Assembly: GCA_016235455.1 (NCBI GenBank)
Contig: JACRKZ010000062.1
Span: 1-32,331 of the forward strand
Direction of reading: 5' to 3'
DNA: 32,331 nt
Source of the DNA: Armatimonadota bacterium
GTDB taxonomy: Bacteria; Armatimonadota; UBA10988
Part shown: in pieces, positions 1 through 8,590 of the stretch
Numbering within the stretch: position 1 is the stretch's first letter
Layout: every line of letters begins with the position of its first letter
Notes under the pieces: generated by a model
What the model saw: only the letters and a program-made list of their open reading frames with translations
What the model was told of the DNA's origin: nothing
Databases searched by the model: none
Program-made: the position numbers and the translations under genes

Positions 1-277
1 CTGGTACCATCCGCGGCTCCCTCGCTGGTTGGGATCCGGCCAGCCCCTGGTCATGAAACAACCACGGGGCTCTGCCGCTCCCGTGGTCTCGTTGCTCACA
101 ACACATTCAGCCAACGCGCGACGACGGGACACACCTACCAGGTGCGCCACCACCACTGTCGATTCGTCGTTGAGCCAGCTTGCATGGTGAGGAGTATGGC
201 AGAGGGGCGGCGTGGGTGTCAAGGGGCGATCAGGCGTGAGTCACGGCTTGGACCGCCCCATGATTCTCGCCTCGCGT
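1..277. other. No supported gene
   Basis: I see no convincing gene here. Short open frames on both strands have arginine/proline-rich low-complexity products typical of random high-GC frames. The stretch lies downstream of the degraded minus-strand zinc-ribbon gene. No clear hairpin followed by a T-tract, tRNA or repeat was recognised. Confidence 0.5.
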
Positions 278-771
278 TCACCGCAACATCAGCCACCCCA
301 CCAACGCCCCCGTGCAACCAGCCTTGCCCCGCGAGCCAGCCGGCTCCATCTGGTCGACCACGGATTTGGCTTCGGCCAGGCCCAGCCCGGTCTCCTCGCG
401 AAGTCGCTTGATGGCCTGGATCTTCTGGCCGGTGGCCAGCAGCCGCCGCAGTTCGTCGCCCAGCTCGGTGGTGATGCGCACCTTGCGCGTGGTCAGCACC
501 TGCTCGCTCGAACCCGAGGTCAGCGCCTTGGCTGCCAGGCTGGCCGACTCCCGGCTCAGGCCGCCGGCGCTGCTGAGCAGATTGATGGCCTGCTCGCGCT
601 GCCCCGACCGGAGCCTCGCCCGCCGACGACGGCGCGGTGATCCCGGCGTGCACGGCACGGCCACAGTAGGGGCAGGTCTGGTCGGTCCTGGCAATCTCGT
701 TCTGGCAGGCGGGGCACTGGGGCAACGGTGGTCTCCACCCCAGCTTGGCACTCTGGGCAGGGGCCTGTCAA
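278..771 (-). pseudogene. Frameshifted zinc-ribbon / L7-L12-like protein
   Basis: Three minus-strand frames carry successive pieces of one plausible protein. The first (from 771) has CPECQAG. The second (codon phase of 725) has CPAC...CPYCG, together a zinc-ribbon-like pair of CxxC knuckles. The third carries a helical region ending in KIQAIKRLREETGLGLAEAK, which strongly resembles the C-terminal domain of ribosomal protein L7/L12 (the pattern KIxVIKxVRxxTGLGLxEAK). Such zinc-ribbon plus L7/L12-C-like proteins are not ribosomal stalk proteins; their role is not known to me. The frame changes fall near 710-725 and 590-640, both close to C4/G4 runs, so either decay or base-calling error could explain them. 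The last frame ends at a stop at 278. A short hydrophobic tail (GALVGWLML) follows the L7/L12-like part. Confidence 0.55.
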
Positions 772-831
772 TCACCCGGGCGACGAAGGCATTGGGGCCA
801 TGGCGTCCAAACCCACGGCGGCAGGAACGTC

Positions 832-1605
832 GTGCCAGATCTGAACGCGCGTTGGGTGTGGACCGTCCGGCTGCTGGGCGGTTTGCGCGTCGAGGGTCGC
901 CATGTCGCTTCACTGCTGGCCCGGCAAGCCACGCGCCGACTGGACCTGCCCGAACGGCAGCGCGCCTTGCGCGCCACCACCGCCTGGGGCCACGACCTGC
1001 TTCCGGCGCCGCTGCGGCGTCTCCTCTGTCAGGTCAGCGCGTTCCGCGGCGCGTTCACCGGCGCGGCGGCCAGGGCGGTGAGCGGCGAGAGCCTGGCCGA
1101 GACGTTTCTGGCGCAACGACGGGGCTACTGCTGGTGACCAGTCGCGAGAATGGTGACGAACTGCGTTGGGGCATTTTGGAGACGCTGCGCGAACGGCTGG
1201 GCCAGACCGCCGCGCCGGCGCCGTGCAGGCTGGTTCTTCGGCATCGTGGCCGAACTGGACCGGCACCGCAACGAAGCCGACGTACTGGACCACATCGATC
1301 GGACCAGGAGCGAGCTCAACGAGCTGCGTGCGGCCGTCGTCTCGCTGCTGTGTGTCGCCGGCCAACTGGAGGGCGCCGTGCGGCTGTCGGGCTGGGTGGA
1401 CCCGCGGATCGCCGCCGAGCCTGAGGAGTACCATCCGCTGGAACTGGCCGCCTATCACCAGAGCCGCGGCGCCGCTGCCTCGGCCTGCACGCCGGAACGC
1501 CTGGCGGCGCTGCAAGCCGACGGCGCGGCGTGGTCCGACGAGACCGCCATCGAGGCCATGATCGCCATGCTGCGTGCCGTGGTTACCGGCGAAAGCCTGC
1601 TCTGA
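832..1605 (+). pseudogene. Remnant of SARP/AfsR-LuxR type ATPase regulator
   Basis: Pieces of the region following the NB-ARC ATPase in AfsR/LuxR-like regulators occur in order but in changing frames. From about 832: a WTVRLLGGLRVEG stretch like the first strand of a SARP/BTAD protein. Then LPERQRALRATTAWGHDLL and FRGAFTGAAARAV, matching the family pattern of RQ-TLRATIAWSYDLL and FAGGFTLEAAEAV. From about 1130, in another frame: LRWGILETLRERLG, matching the usual RYRLLETVREYA. From about 1230, in the first codon phase again: GWFFGIVAELDRHRNEADVL and LDHIDRTRSELNELRAAV, matching the start of the TPR-like tail. The ATPase core (P-loop, Walker B) is absent between the first two pieces, so an internal deletion is likely as well as two frameshifts. 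Reading ends at the stop at 1603-1605. Probably non-functional. Confidence 0.55.
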
Positions 1606-1723
1606 GAGCGGCTTCTATGAGTTCTCTATGGGCCCTGCGCTAGACTGATGGCATGGGTCGCGGGAGCCAGGGCCCGAGGGGACCAGCAGGAGGTGGGCCG
1701 CTCCCGCTCCGACCCAATCCATG

Positions 1724-1760
1724 TGGCCGGGCCGGTTTGACACCCGAACCGGCTCGGCCA
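1724..1760 (-). terminator. Hairpin downstream of URO-D gene
   Basis: A 14-bp inverted repeat (1724-1737 with 1747-1760, one G-T pair, 9-nt loop) lies 20 bp beyond the stop of the minus-strand URO-D gene. Its position fits a transcription terminator for that operon. No T-tract follows on the minus strand, so intrinsic termination is not proven. Confidence 0.45.
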
Positions 1761-1779
1761 CCTCCGGGGGGAAGTCGGG

Positions 1780-3201
1780 TCAAAAGCTCAGCAGCATCTG
1801 CCAGATGAACCCATTGCCCGCACCGTCGATCCCCCGCCAGATGCGTTCCATCATGGCGACATCGCCACGAATGTCGCCGGTCTCGGCCACGATCTGCTCC
1901 CACGGCAGGCAGACGCCCGCCTCGGTCGTGCCGTTGTGGCCGGCCATACCCGCCAGCGTCGCGCGCGCCGCGGGTGAGTCGCCGCTTTCCGCGGGCGGCA
2001 TCGCGGTGGGCGCGGCGTAGTCGTCATAGACGCCGCACTCGTGCGCCGTATCGGTGAGTACCCGCATGTTCTCGATGCTCGTGTCGTTCTGCATGATGGC
2101 CGAGCTGTCCAGCATGTAGCCGCCGTCGGCGGCCACTTCGGTGATGATGCGGCGCACCAGGTCGGCCACGGCTTCGGGCTTGCCGTAGCTCAGCAGCACA
2201 TTGGGCACGCCGCCCGACAGCGCGAACTTGTCGTGCAATCGCCGATGCGTCTCGAAGATGTCGTCGCGGTCGACGTGGAAGACGATGCTGCGGTCGGGCA
2301 GTTCGCGGAACGAGTCGAAGTGCGCGCCCCACTTGCCTTCGCCATAGAACAGCGTCTGCCGCCCGTTCTTCCAGAACTCCTCGATGATCGGCCGCAGCGT
2401 GGGCCAGTAGTGGCTGGCATACTGGCTCGGCGTGACGAAGGGCACGCAGCCGCGGTGCATCCAGAAGCCGATGGGCAGCGTGCCCGTCGGGTCGCCGCTG
2501 GCCAGACCCATGTGGCAAAGATGCGGCATCAGTGCTTCGCAGGCGGCGAGCACCTTGTCGGGCTGGGTGTACATATCCATGGTCAGGCCGAGGTAGCCGC
2601 GCAGCTTGTCGGCGATGATGTCGAACGGCGCCTTGAAGATGCCGGCGATGGAGCAGGGCATCCCGCACTCGTCGCGCAGCCGCGCCACCTGCGGGCCAAA
2701 GGCTGTGAAGTACTCCTGCATGGCCCACGACGCCTTGACCAGGGCGGCCCTGGCGCGGTATCCGCCGCGGCCGACTTCGGTGGAGACGCGCGGCAACCAG
2801 GTCTCGTAGAGGTAGCCGGTGGGGTCGGCGATGAGCGCGTCGTACTCATCCTCGCCCATGAACGCCTGGTCCTCGGGTGGCTCGATGTAGTTGAAGCCGA
2901 TGTCGGCCGGCACATGGATGCCGGGGATGCCGTAGTAGCGCAGGCCGAGGGTTTGGGCCAGGCCGGTCCAGACATAGACCATGTTGGGCACGACGGCGTC
3001 CCAGTCGAAGTCGGCGGCGCACTTGACGGCCGCCTCGAAGGCGCGGTGGTAGTCGTGGACGACGTCTTGGCAGGTCATGCCCGCGTACTTGGCGGTGAAC
3101 TCGGCGACGAACGGCCGGATCGGCACGCGGTCGGGCTTCTCGTTGCGCAGAGCGGTGACGTAGCGGTTCAGGCGGGACTGGTAGAGCTGCTCGTTGGACA
3201 T
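1780..3201 (-). CDS. Uroporphyrinogen decarboxylase (URO-D) family protein
   Basis: A 473-residue protein of the URO-D superfamily, which includes uroporphyrinogen decarboxylase and the corrinoid-dependent methyltransferases of the MtaA/CmuA kind. Visible family features are the N-terminal KPDRVPIRPFVAEF segment, GGVPNVLLSYGKPEAVADLV and the C-terminal GGYMLDSSAIMQND-type strand and loop. A proline/alanine-rich spacer and about 80 extra residues follow (from near residue 395). It is longer than HemE (about 350 residues) and lacks an obvious heme-biosynthesis neighbourhood. A role in methyl transfer or in catabolism of a small substrate is more likely than haem synthesis, but the substrate cannot be named. 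The start is supported by GAGAGG 8 bases upstream. It lies 68 bp after the beta-helix gene on the same strand, probably one transcript. Confidence 0.85.
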   Translation of the reverse strand: MSNEQLYQSRLNRYVTALRNEKPDRVPIRPFVAEFTAKYAGMTCQDVVHDYHRAFEAAVKCAADFDWDAVVPNMVYVWTGLAQTLGLRYYGIPGIHVPADIGFNYIEPPEDQAFMGEDEYDALIADPTGYLYETWLPRVSTEVGRGGYRARAALVKASWAMQEYFTAFGPQVARLRDECGMPCSIAGIFKAPFDIIADKLRGYLGLTMDMYTQPDKVLAACEALMPHLCHMGLASGDPTGTLPIGFWMHRGCVPFVTPSQYASHYWPTLRPIIEEFWKNGRQTLFYGEGKWGAHFDSFRELPDRSIVFHVDRDDIFETHRRLHDKFALSGGVPNVLLSYGKPEAVADLVRRIITEVAADGGYMLDSSAIMQNDTSIENMRVLTDTAHECGVYDDYAAPTAMPPAESGDSPAARATLAGMAGHNGTTEAGVCLPWEQIVAETGDIRGDVAMMERIWRGIDGAGNGFIWQMLLSF

Positions 3202-3269
3202 GGCAAGGACCTCTCGTAACTAGCGCTCGCGGCGAAGGCGGCGCGGTGAGCTGTGTGGCGTGGAGCGGG

Positions 3270-5357
3270 TCAGTGGCGGGCCTCCGGCGCAGAGGGCGTC
3301 TGGTTGCCGCGGAGGGCGACATGGTCGCAATCCTGCAGGTAGAGCCAATTGAGCCCTGAGTCGTTGGCAAGGCCCACCGGGCTGGGCGCGTCGGCGGGGT
3401 AGTCGATGCTGTTGCCGATGATCTGCAGGCCGTCGACATTGTGAACGACGAGCGGCGCGGTCGACGAGCGGCCGAAGTCGTTGTCGATGATCGTCAGGTT
3501 GGTGACCGGCCTGGCCGTGAAGCGGCGCGCGTTGCTGCCGCCGCCCGGCGGGTGCATGGAGACGCTGATCGCGGCGGCGTCCGGCGGTGAATCGAGGAAG
3601 CGGTTGTGGCGAATGACCAGGTCGCGGGCGAAGGGACCCTCCATCCAAGGTCCCCAAGTCTCGAACTGGATCGCCAGCCCGTGCCCCACATTCTGCAGGG
3701 TGTTGTTCTCAATGAGCCCGCCCGGTGAGCCGTTGATCAGCGTGCGCTGGAAGTTGTCGTGCAGCCAGCAGTTGCGCAGGACGAAGCCGCCGGCCGACTG
3801 CTTGCCATCCAGCACCACCAGCGCGAGCGGCGGGAGTTCCAGCGGCGTATCGAGCGCCACCAGGGTCTCGCCCTTCGCCTGGTATCGGTCGCCGATGGGC
3901 AGCGACGGGCCATCGGGTGTCGCCTTGACCGAGACCACCTTGGCAACGCCCAACAAGTCGACCGAGCGTTGATCGCGGAACTCGAGGCTGTCGCCTGCGG
4001 CATAGGCGCCCTGGAGGTAGTAGGAGCGCGCGTCGACCCGCTGCACGACGCGGCCGAAACTGCCGTGGATGTTGAGGTTGTCATCGGCGCCGTAGGCCAG
4101 CTCGCAGCGGTCGAGCACGGGGCCACGGTCGGCGCCGGCCAGGTGGAAGATGTCGGCGCCGAAGGCCTGCAGGCGGTTGGTCCGCGGGCGCCGCGTGGCG
4201 CGCACCCGCCGGTAGACGTGCCCGCCCGCGCCGCCGCCCTCGTTCACCGCCATGCCCGGGCTGGACCACACGTTGACATCCTCAAAGCGCATGCTCCCGC
4301 AGTTGACCGAACGCAGCGCGGCACCGGTGCGGATGGTGCCGACCACGTAGTCACCTGCCTGGAGCACGGCGGGGATCCCGGCCAACTCGATGTCGCGGCA
4401 CACGATGCTCTTGCCGTCCTCGGCCTGTTGCCAGGTCCCGGGGCTGTGACGGTGGTTGATGAACGTCCCGTCCGCCCGGTAGAACATGAGCGCGCGCTTG
4501 CCGCCGACCTCCGCCTCGCCGTTCGCGTTACGCGGTTCGTAGCCCGCCGCGATCGTCGCGCGGAGGGTCTTGGCCCCGCGGTCGATGTCGGCGACGCGCG
4601 CCTGGAACCAGCAGGGGAGCGCAAAGTCGATACTCAGGCCGCGCACGGTCACGTTGCGGCACGACTCGAACAGGAGCGCATGCACCATGGGCGGCTCAAA
4701 CCAGAAGGTCACGCCGTCCGCGACAATCTCCAGGTTTTCGAGGCCGGCCAGTGTGGACGCCCTGCTCCAGTCGGCGTGAAACAGGTAGTCGCCCGGCGGG
4801 ATGACGATCCGGCCGAGTTTGTTCGCCGACGCCTCACGGATGGCGCGCAGGATGTCCTGGCCCCTGGTGCGGAGGCCGGCCCTGACCTCTGCGCTCCATT
4901 GCGGGTAGCCGGTCGTCAGGTCAGGAGACCAGCGCGAGAGCTGGGGTTCGGGCAGGATGTCGAGTGCCATGTCTACGCGCGCCGGTCCCGAGCCCGCGGT
5001 GAGGCGGAAGCTGATGTCCGATCGCGCGGCCAGATCACAAAGGGGCACGTCGAAGCCGTGGCGGATAGCGTCCTGTGCGTTCAGCGCGCGGCTCCAGATT
5101 GCATGACCATCGACCAGGATGTCGAACACCGCGTTCGCGTTGGCCGACGTTTTGGTGAGGTGACCGACCACGCGGACGCTGCCCTTGGACGGGGTGGCCC
5201 AATGCCGCACCGCGTCTCGACCGGGCTGGGCTTCGAGGGTCGTGGCGATTCTCACCAGGGCATCGTCGAACCCGGATCCGCCGGGAGTCTCGCCGCGCAG
5301 TGGCGCGGACGCGCCGAGCACGATCAGGATCTGGCGGACGATGCACGGTGCCGTCAT
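3270..5357 (-). CDS. Exported right-handed parallel beta-helix protein
   Basis: A 695-residue protein. The ATG at 5357 is preferred over one 33 bp upstream because GAGGAG lies 10 bases before it. The N-terminus (ILIVLGASAPLRG, after an arginine) could be a weak signal sequence. From about residue 180 the repeated short strands and asparagines are typical of a pectate-lyase-like beta-helix (NVTVRGLSIDF, LVIRHNRFLD, LTIIDNDFGR, LQIIGNSIDY). A YGADDNLNIHG motif resembles the Asp-containing stretch of GH110-type alpha-galactosidases and related beta-helix enzymes. It is therefore probably a glycosidase or lyase acting on an extracellular polysaccharide; the exact family is undecided. It is first in a two-gene unit with the URO-D protein and is divergent from the rubrerythrin gene. 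Confidence 0.75.
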   Translation of the reverse strand: MTAPCIVRQILIVLGASAPLRGETPGGSGFDDALVRIATTLEAQPGRDAVRHWATPSKGSVRVVGHLTKTSANANAVFDILVDGHAIWSRALNAQDAIRHGFDVPLCDLAARSDISFRLTAGSGPARVDMALDILPEPQLSRWSPDLTTGYPQWSAEVRAGLRTRGQDILRAIREASANKLGRIVIPPGDYLFHADWSRASTLAGLENLEIVADGVTFWFEPPMVHALLFESCRNVTVRGLSIDFALPCWFQARVADIDRGAKTLRATIAAGYEPRNANGEAEVGGKRALMFYRADGTFINHRHSPGTWQQAEDGKSIVCRDIELAGIPAVLQAGDYVVGTIRTGAALRSVNCGSMRFEDVNVWSSPGMAVNEGGGAGGHVYRRVRATRRPRTNRLQAFGADIFHLAGADRGPVLDRCELAYGADDNLNIHGSFGRVVQRVDARSYYLQGAYAAGDSLEFRDQRSVDLLGVAKVVSVKATPDGPSLPIGDRYQAKGETLVALDTPLELPPLALVVLDGKQSAGGFVLRNCWLHDNFQRTLINGSPGGLIENNTLQNVGHGLAIQFETWGPWMEGPFARDLVIRHNRFLDSPPDAAAISVSMHPPGGGSNARRFTARPVTNLTIIDNDFGRSSTAPLVVHNVDGLQIIGNSIDYPADAPSPVGLANDSGLNWLYLQDCDHVALRGNQTPSAPEARH

Positions 5358-5512
5358 GCGTTGAGCGCTCCTCTGCGCAATGCCCCTCAACCCCCAGGGG
5401 TCCGCCGGCCAGGGCGCGATTCCTCCTTGGCCCTCTCGCCCATGTCAGTTCCATCACGCCGCGCCATGCTGTTTCGTGCCATGCGACAAACGCCTGGCAG
5501 GGAGACCACAGA

Positions 5513-6127
5513 ATGCGCAAGGGAGTTGAGCGAGTCGGACTGCTGCTGGCGGCGTTGGCCATGGTCATGGTGAGCGCGCCGGCCCGGGCGGGTGTCACGT
5601 TGGGCAACCTTCAGGCTGCCTACAACGGTGAGTCCAATGCCCGACTCAAGTACATGGCCTACGCCAAGCAGGCCGACCAGGAGGGCTATGCTCGCGTGGC
5701 GCAGTTGTTCCGCGCGGCGGCCCGGGCCGAGGGCCTGCACGCGTCGAACCACTCCAAGGTCATCGCCAAGCTGGGAGCCACGGCGGCCAACAAGATCGCC
5801 ACGCCGGCGCCCAAGTCCACGCTGGAGAACCTGCGCGACGCGGTCAAGGGCGAGACCTATGAGCGCGACGTGATGTACCCCGAATTCCTGGCCGCGGCCG
5901 AGAAGGAGAATCAGGACGACGCGTTCCTGACCTTCGCTCAAGCCAAGTCGGCCGAGGCCGAGCACGCGCGCCTCTACCAGCTGGCCATCGACACGCTTCC
6001 GCAATGGAAGACGGCCGTCGCCGGTTTCTGGGTCTGCCCGACCTGTGGCTACACCACCGAGACCGCGCCGGCCAAGGACTGCCCGGTATGCTCCACGGGC
6101 AAAGAGAAGTACCTGCTGGTCTCCTGA
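5513..6127 (+). CDS. rbr: Exported rubrerythrin
   Basis: A 204-residue rubrerythrin, a peroxide-reducing non-haem di-iron protein with a C-terminal rubredoxin-like iron site. All seven expected di-iron ligands can be placed with family spacing: E40, E73, H76, E114, E117, E148 and H151. The rubredoxin cysteines are C175, C178, C190 and C193 (CPTCGY...CPVC). The N-terminus is unusual: MRKGVER, a hydrophobic stretch (about residues 9-20) and SAPARAG read as a clear Sec signal peptide with an AxA-type cleavage site. The mature protein would therefore work outside the cytoplasm, whereas family members are usually cytosolic. The ATG at 5513 follows GGGAG at good spacing. It converges on the ceramidase-like gene with only 12 bp between stops. 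Confidence 0.9.
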   Translation: MRKGVERVGLLLAALAMVMVSAPARAGVTLGNLQAAYNGESNARLKYMAYAKQADQEGYARVAQLFRAAARAEGLHASNHSKVIAKLGATAANKIATPAPKSTLENLRDAVKGETYERDVMYPEFLAAAEKENQDDAFLTFAQAKSAEAEHARLYQLAIDTLPQWKTAVAGFWVCPTCGYTTETAPAKDCPVCSTGKEKYLLVS

Positions 6128-6139
6128 GACGTCGGCCGC

Positions 6140-7570
6140 TCAGTCCCAGTCCGGCCCCATGCCGCCGTAGCCCCACACGGCGGCATGGCCGGGCGGGACG
6201 GGCGCCAGCCGCGCTGGCGGGGCCAGTCGACTGGCCAGATCGATGCTGGCCTCGACGATGCTGCGACCGGCATCCACGGCCAGTGTGGAGTATGAAGTGA
6301 GCAGCGTCTCGTAGCCGCCGCCATCGGCCGCGAAGGGCGCATCGCCCGGCACATAGCCCACGCAGCCGTTGGCCAGCTCCACCACGAAGGTCAGCGGACA
6401 GGTCGAGCCGGCCTTGATGGCCAGGCCCAGCGCGCAGAACAGCTCGGCCGGGTTGGCCACCAGCACGGCGTCGCCCAGACGGATGCCCTGCACGCGCACC
6501 GGCAGTTCGGGCGATACGCGCTGCAGATGCGCGGCGATGAGCCGCTCCTTGGCGAAGGTGAACTCGGGATTGAGCTGGCCGCTGACCACACCCGCCTCGA
6601 CCACCTCGCGCGCTCGGGCCACGCGATCGGGGCTGGGCACGCGGCGCGGTATGGGCAGGATGGTCTCGGCCACGCCCAGGGACCAGGTCGCTTCGGGCTC
6701 GGCCGAGGCCAGCACCTTGACCACTTCGCCGCCGACGCGTGTGCCCACACGGCGGCTCCAGGCCTCGCCGAACTCCGATGGGCGTGGATGGCGGTTGTCC
6801 ACCTGCGTCACATCGCCGCTGGCGCCCTGCAGAAAGACCACCTCGGCGCCCGCGTGGACCGCCTGCACCGTCTGCTCGGTGTAGTAGACCCAGTCGGCCG
6901 AGATGCCGCCGGGCGCGACCGTGCAATGGCAGGTGTAGTTGACCAGGCAGCCCAGCAGTCGCCCGTCGTCGGACCAAGCCGAGATCACCCCGACTTGCGG
7001 GTCGGTCGGCCCGGCGGGCTCGAGGATGTCGGGGTTGCCTTTGCCTGGATGCGTGGCCGACCGGCCGTTGGCCATGTGGAAGCGGCGGTTGTGGGCCACC
7101 TGATCCTCAACGCCACAGCCGGCCGCCAGCCCGGCCGGCTGGCGCCGGCGATGGGCTTCGGCCACGGCGCTGATCGTCTGGCGCACGGCCCAGTCGATGT
7201 ACAGCGGGTCGCCCTCGACCGAGAACTCCGTGGCCAATCGCTTCACCAACGGCTCGGCGTCGGCCAGCAGCGCCGGGTCGAAGTCCCACAACGGCCCGCC
7301 GCTGTGCGTATGCGATGCCGCCAGCAGTACATTGCCGGCGGGAATGCCGACGGCCGCCTCGATGCCCTCGGCCATGCGCCGGGCGATGTGGCCCGGCAGG
7401 ATGCAGGTGTCGATGCCGACCACGGCGACGGTGGTCGGGCCGTCGTCGAACACGGCGGCACGCACCTTCAGCGGGTCATGGCAGGCCGTATGGGTGACCT
7501 TCATGTAGTCGCCGGGCCGTTCCATGCCCAGCGCGGGGGTGATGTCGACGCAGTGGAATCCAGCCTGCAT
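6140..7570 (-). CDS. Neutral/alkaline ceramidase-like N-terminal domain protein
   Basis: A 476-residue protein resembling the N-terminal domain of neutral/alkaline non-lysosomal ceramidases, which are zinc amidases. Matching landmarks are AGFHCVDITP at the start, VVGIDTCILPGH (about 50-61), SHTHSGG (87-92, likely metal-binding histidines), NYTCHCT (211-217, H215) and QGASGDVTQ (248-256). It has no signal peptide, unlike secreted ceramidases, and is shorter than the full enzymes because the C-terminal immunoglobulin-like domain is missing. Many environmental bacteria carry such cytosolic homologues with unknown substrates, so amidase or esterase action on a sugar-linked substrate is as likely as ceramide hydrolysis. 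GGAG precedes the start by 7 bases. Last gene of the four-gene cluster, 18 bp after the ThuA-like gene. Confidence 0.8.
   Translation of the reverse strand: MQAGFHCVDITPALGMERPGDYMKVTHTACHDPLKVRAAVFDDGPTTVAVVGIDTCILPGHIARRMAEGIEAAVGIPAGNVLLAASHTHSGGPLWDFDPALLADAEPLVKRLATEFSVEGDPLYIDWAVRQTISAVAEAHRRRQPAGLAAGCGVEDQVAHNRRFHMANGRSATHPGKGNPDILEPAGPTDPQVGVISAWSDDGRLLGCLVNYTCHCTVAPGGISADWVYYTEQTVQAVHAGAEVVFLQGASGDVTQVDNRHPRPSEFGEAWSRRVGTRVGGEVVKVLASAEPEATWSLGVAETILPIPRRVPSPDRVARAREVVEAGVVSGQLNPEFTFAKERLIAAHLQRVSPELPVRVQGIRLGDAVLVANPAELFCALGLAIKAGSTCPLTFVVELANGCVGYVPGDAPFAADGGGYETLLTSYSTLAVDAGRSIVEASIDLASRLAPPARLAPVPPGHAAVWGYGGMGPDWD
6157..6188. terminator. 12-bp hairpin at convergent gene ends
   Basis: A perfect 12-bp inverted repeat (6157-6168 and 6177-6188, 8-nt loop) lies 30 bp past the rubrerythrin stop and inside the last codons of the convergent ceramidase-like gene. 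It can be extended by a few pairs with a bulge. Position suggests a terminator for rubrerythrin transcription, but there is no T-tract, and the glycine-rich coding sequence alone might create it. Confidence 0.35.
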
Positions 7571-7588
7571 GGCGCTGCTCCGGCCGAC

Positions 7589-8509
7589 CTACTTGCCCGG
7601 CATCATGCGGGTCGCCGGCTTGTCGGCCGTCAGTTCGTCCGCCCGCGGCGCCGGCAGCGTGACCGCGCCAGTCGCGGCCCATTCGGTGCCGCGCTGGAGG
7701 GTCACCTGGAAGCCGAGGCCCGACCAGGCCTTCTGGTCATGGCCCATGACGGTGTGGAAGATCCGTCCCTTGCCGAAGTTGATGACCATCAGGATGGGCT
7801 CGTTCTTGCCCGTGCCGCGCTGGTCGGGCTCGTTGTACGAGGTGGCCAGCACGGTCAGGTTCTCGGCCGGTCCGCGCAGTTTGCAGTAGAGCTCGTCGGC
7901 CATGTGGCGCCAGGTGGTGGGCAGGCCCTCCAGGATCGGATGTTGGGGCTCGCGTGTTTCCACCAGGAAGGGGTACTGGTTGCCGTGCGTGCCGCCGGCG
8001 CCGGGCGTCTCGTCGCGCACGACTTTGCCGTCCTGCCAGTAGAGCATCGGGCCCGACTTCTCATTGCGGCCGCCCCAGCCGCCCACGCCGATCATCTGGT
8101 TGTACTCGGGCCATTCGGGGAAGCTGTTGTCGGCCGCGTGCATGACCACCAGGCCGCCGCCGTTCTTGATGTAGTCGACGAACGCGGCCTTGACCTCGTC
8201 CGGCCAGCGCTCCCCGTTGTAGTTGCTGACCACCACGTCGTAGTCAGTGAACTTGGGCCGCCAGCCCTTCCAGCGCTCGTCGTAGGCCGGGTCGCCGGCG
8301 TTCGGCGCGGGCGGCGTGTCGGTCAGGGTCACCCGGAACCGGCCGCAGCTCTCCAATGCCCAGGTGATCCACGGCTCGGCCGACTTCCAGTCGTGGTTGT
8401 TCTGGCCCGAGATAAACAGCACGCGCAGCGGCTCCGCGGCGCGGCTCGCGCTACTTACCAGCAGGGCCGCGGCGAGCAGCGCCAGCCCGCCGAACATCCG
8501 TCGTGACAT
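7589..8509 (-). CDS. Exported ThuA-like domain protein
   Basis: A 306-residue protein with a class I glutamine-amidotransferase-like ThuA fold. Visible landmarks are LRVLFISGQNNHDWKSAEP near the mature N-terminus, YDVVVSNYNGE, a GGGLVVMHAADNSFPEW segment, MIGVGGWGGRN and GRIFHTVMGHD. ThuA-like proteins are linked to sugar utilisation in many bacteria, but their biochemical reaction is not well defined. The N-terminus MSRRMFGGLALLAAALLVSSASRA is a signal peptide, so the protein acts outside the cytoplasm. The ATG at 8509 is chosen because GGGAGAG precedes it and it places the signal peptide at the start; an in-frame start 51 bp upstream is less plausible. It lies between the sialidase-like gene (81-bp gap) and the ceramidase-like gene. 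Confidence 0.85.
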   Translation of the reverse strand: MSRRMFGGLALLAAALLVSSASRAAEPLRVLFISGQNNHDWKSAEPWITWALESCGRFRVTLTDTPPAPNAGDPAYDERWKGWRPKFTDYDVVVSNYNGERWPDEVKAAFVDYIKNGGGLVVMHAADNSFPEWPEYNQMIGVGGWGGRNEKSGPMLYWQDGKVVRDETPGAGGTHGNQYPFLVETREPQHPILEGLPTTWRHMADELYCKLRGPAENLTVLATSYNEPDQRGTGKNEPILMVINFGKGRIFHTVMGHDQKAWSGLGFQVTLQRGTEWAATGAVTLPAPRADELTADKPATRMMPGK

Positions 8510-8590
8510 CGCATCTCTCCCGTCGCGGCCGAGTCTGGCTGAGCAGGAGAGCAGTGTCAAGAGCGCGGCGCGGGGCGTCCGGCGTGAGGG

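Noticed and set aside
2041..3219. A 392-codon plus frame opposite the URO-D gene
   Set aside because: Antisense shadow with no motif or plausible ribosome site.
3759..5573. A 604-codon open frame on plus, antisense to the beta-helix gene
   Set aside because: The product is rich in Arg, Gly, Val and His without motifs. The opposite strand has a coherent protein with signal and repeats; long antisense frames are expected in high-GC DNA.
6527..8506. A 659-codon plus frame across the ThuA-like and ceramidase-like genes
   Set aside because: It spans two real genes and their spacer on the other strand and has no recognisable domain.
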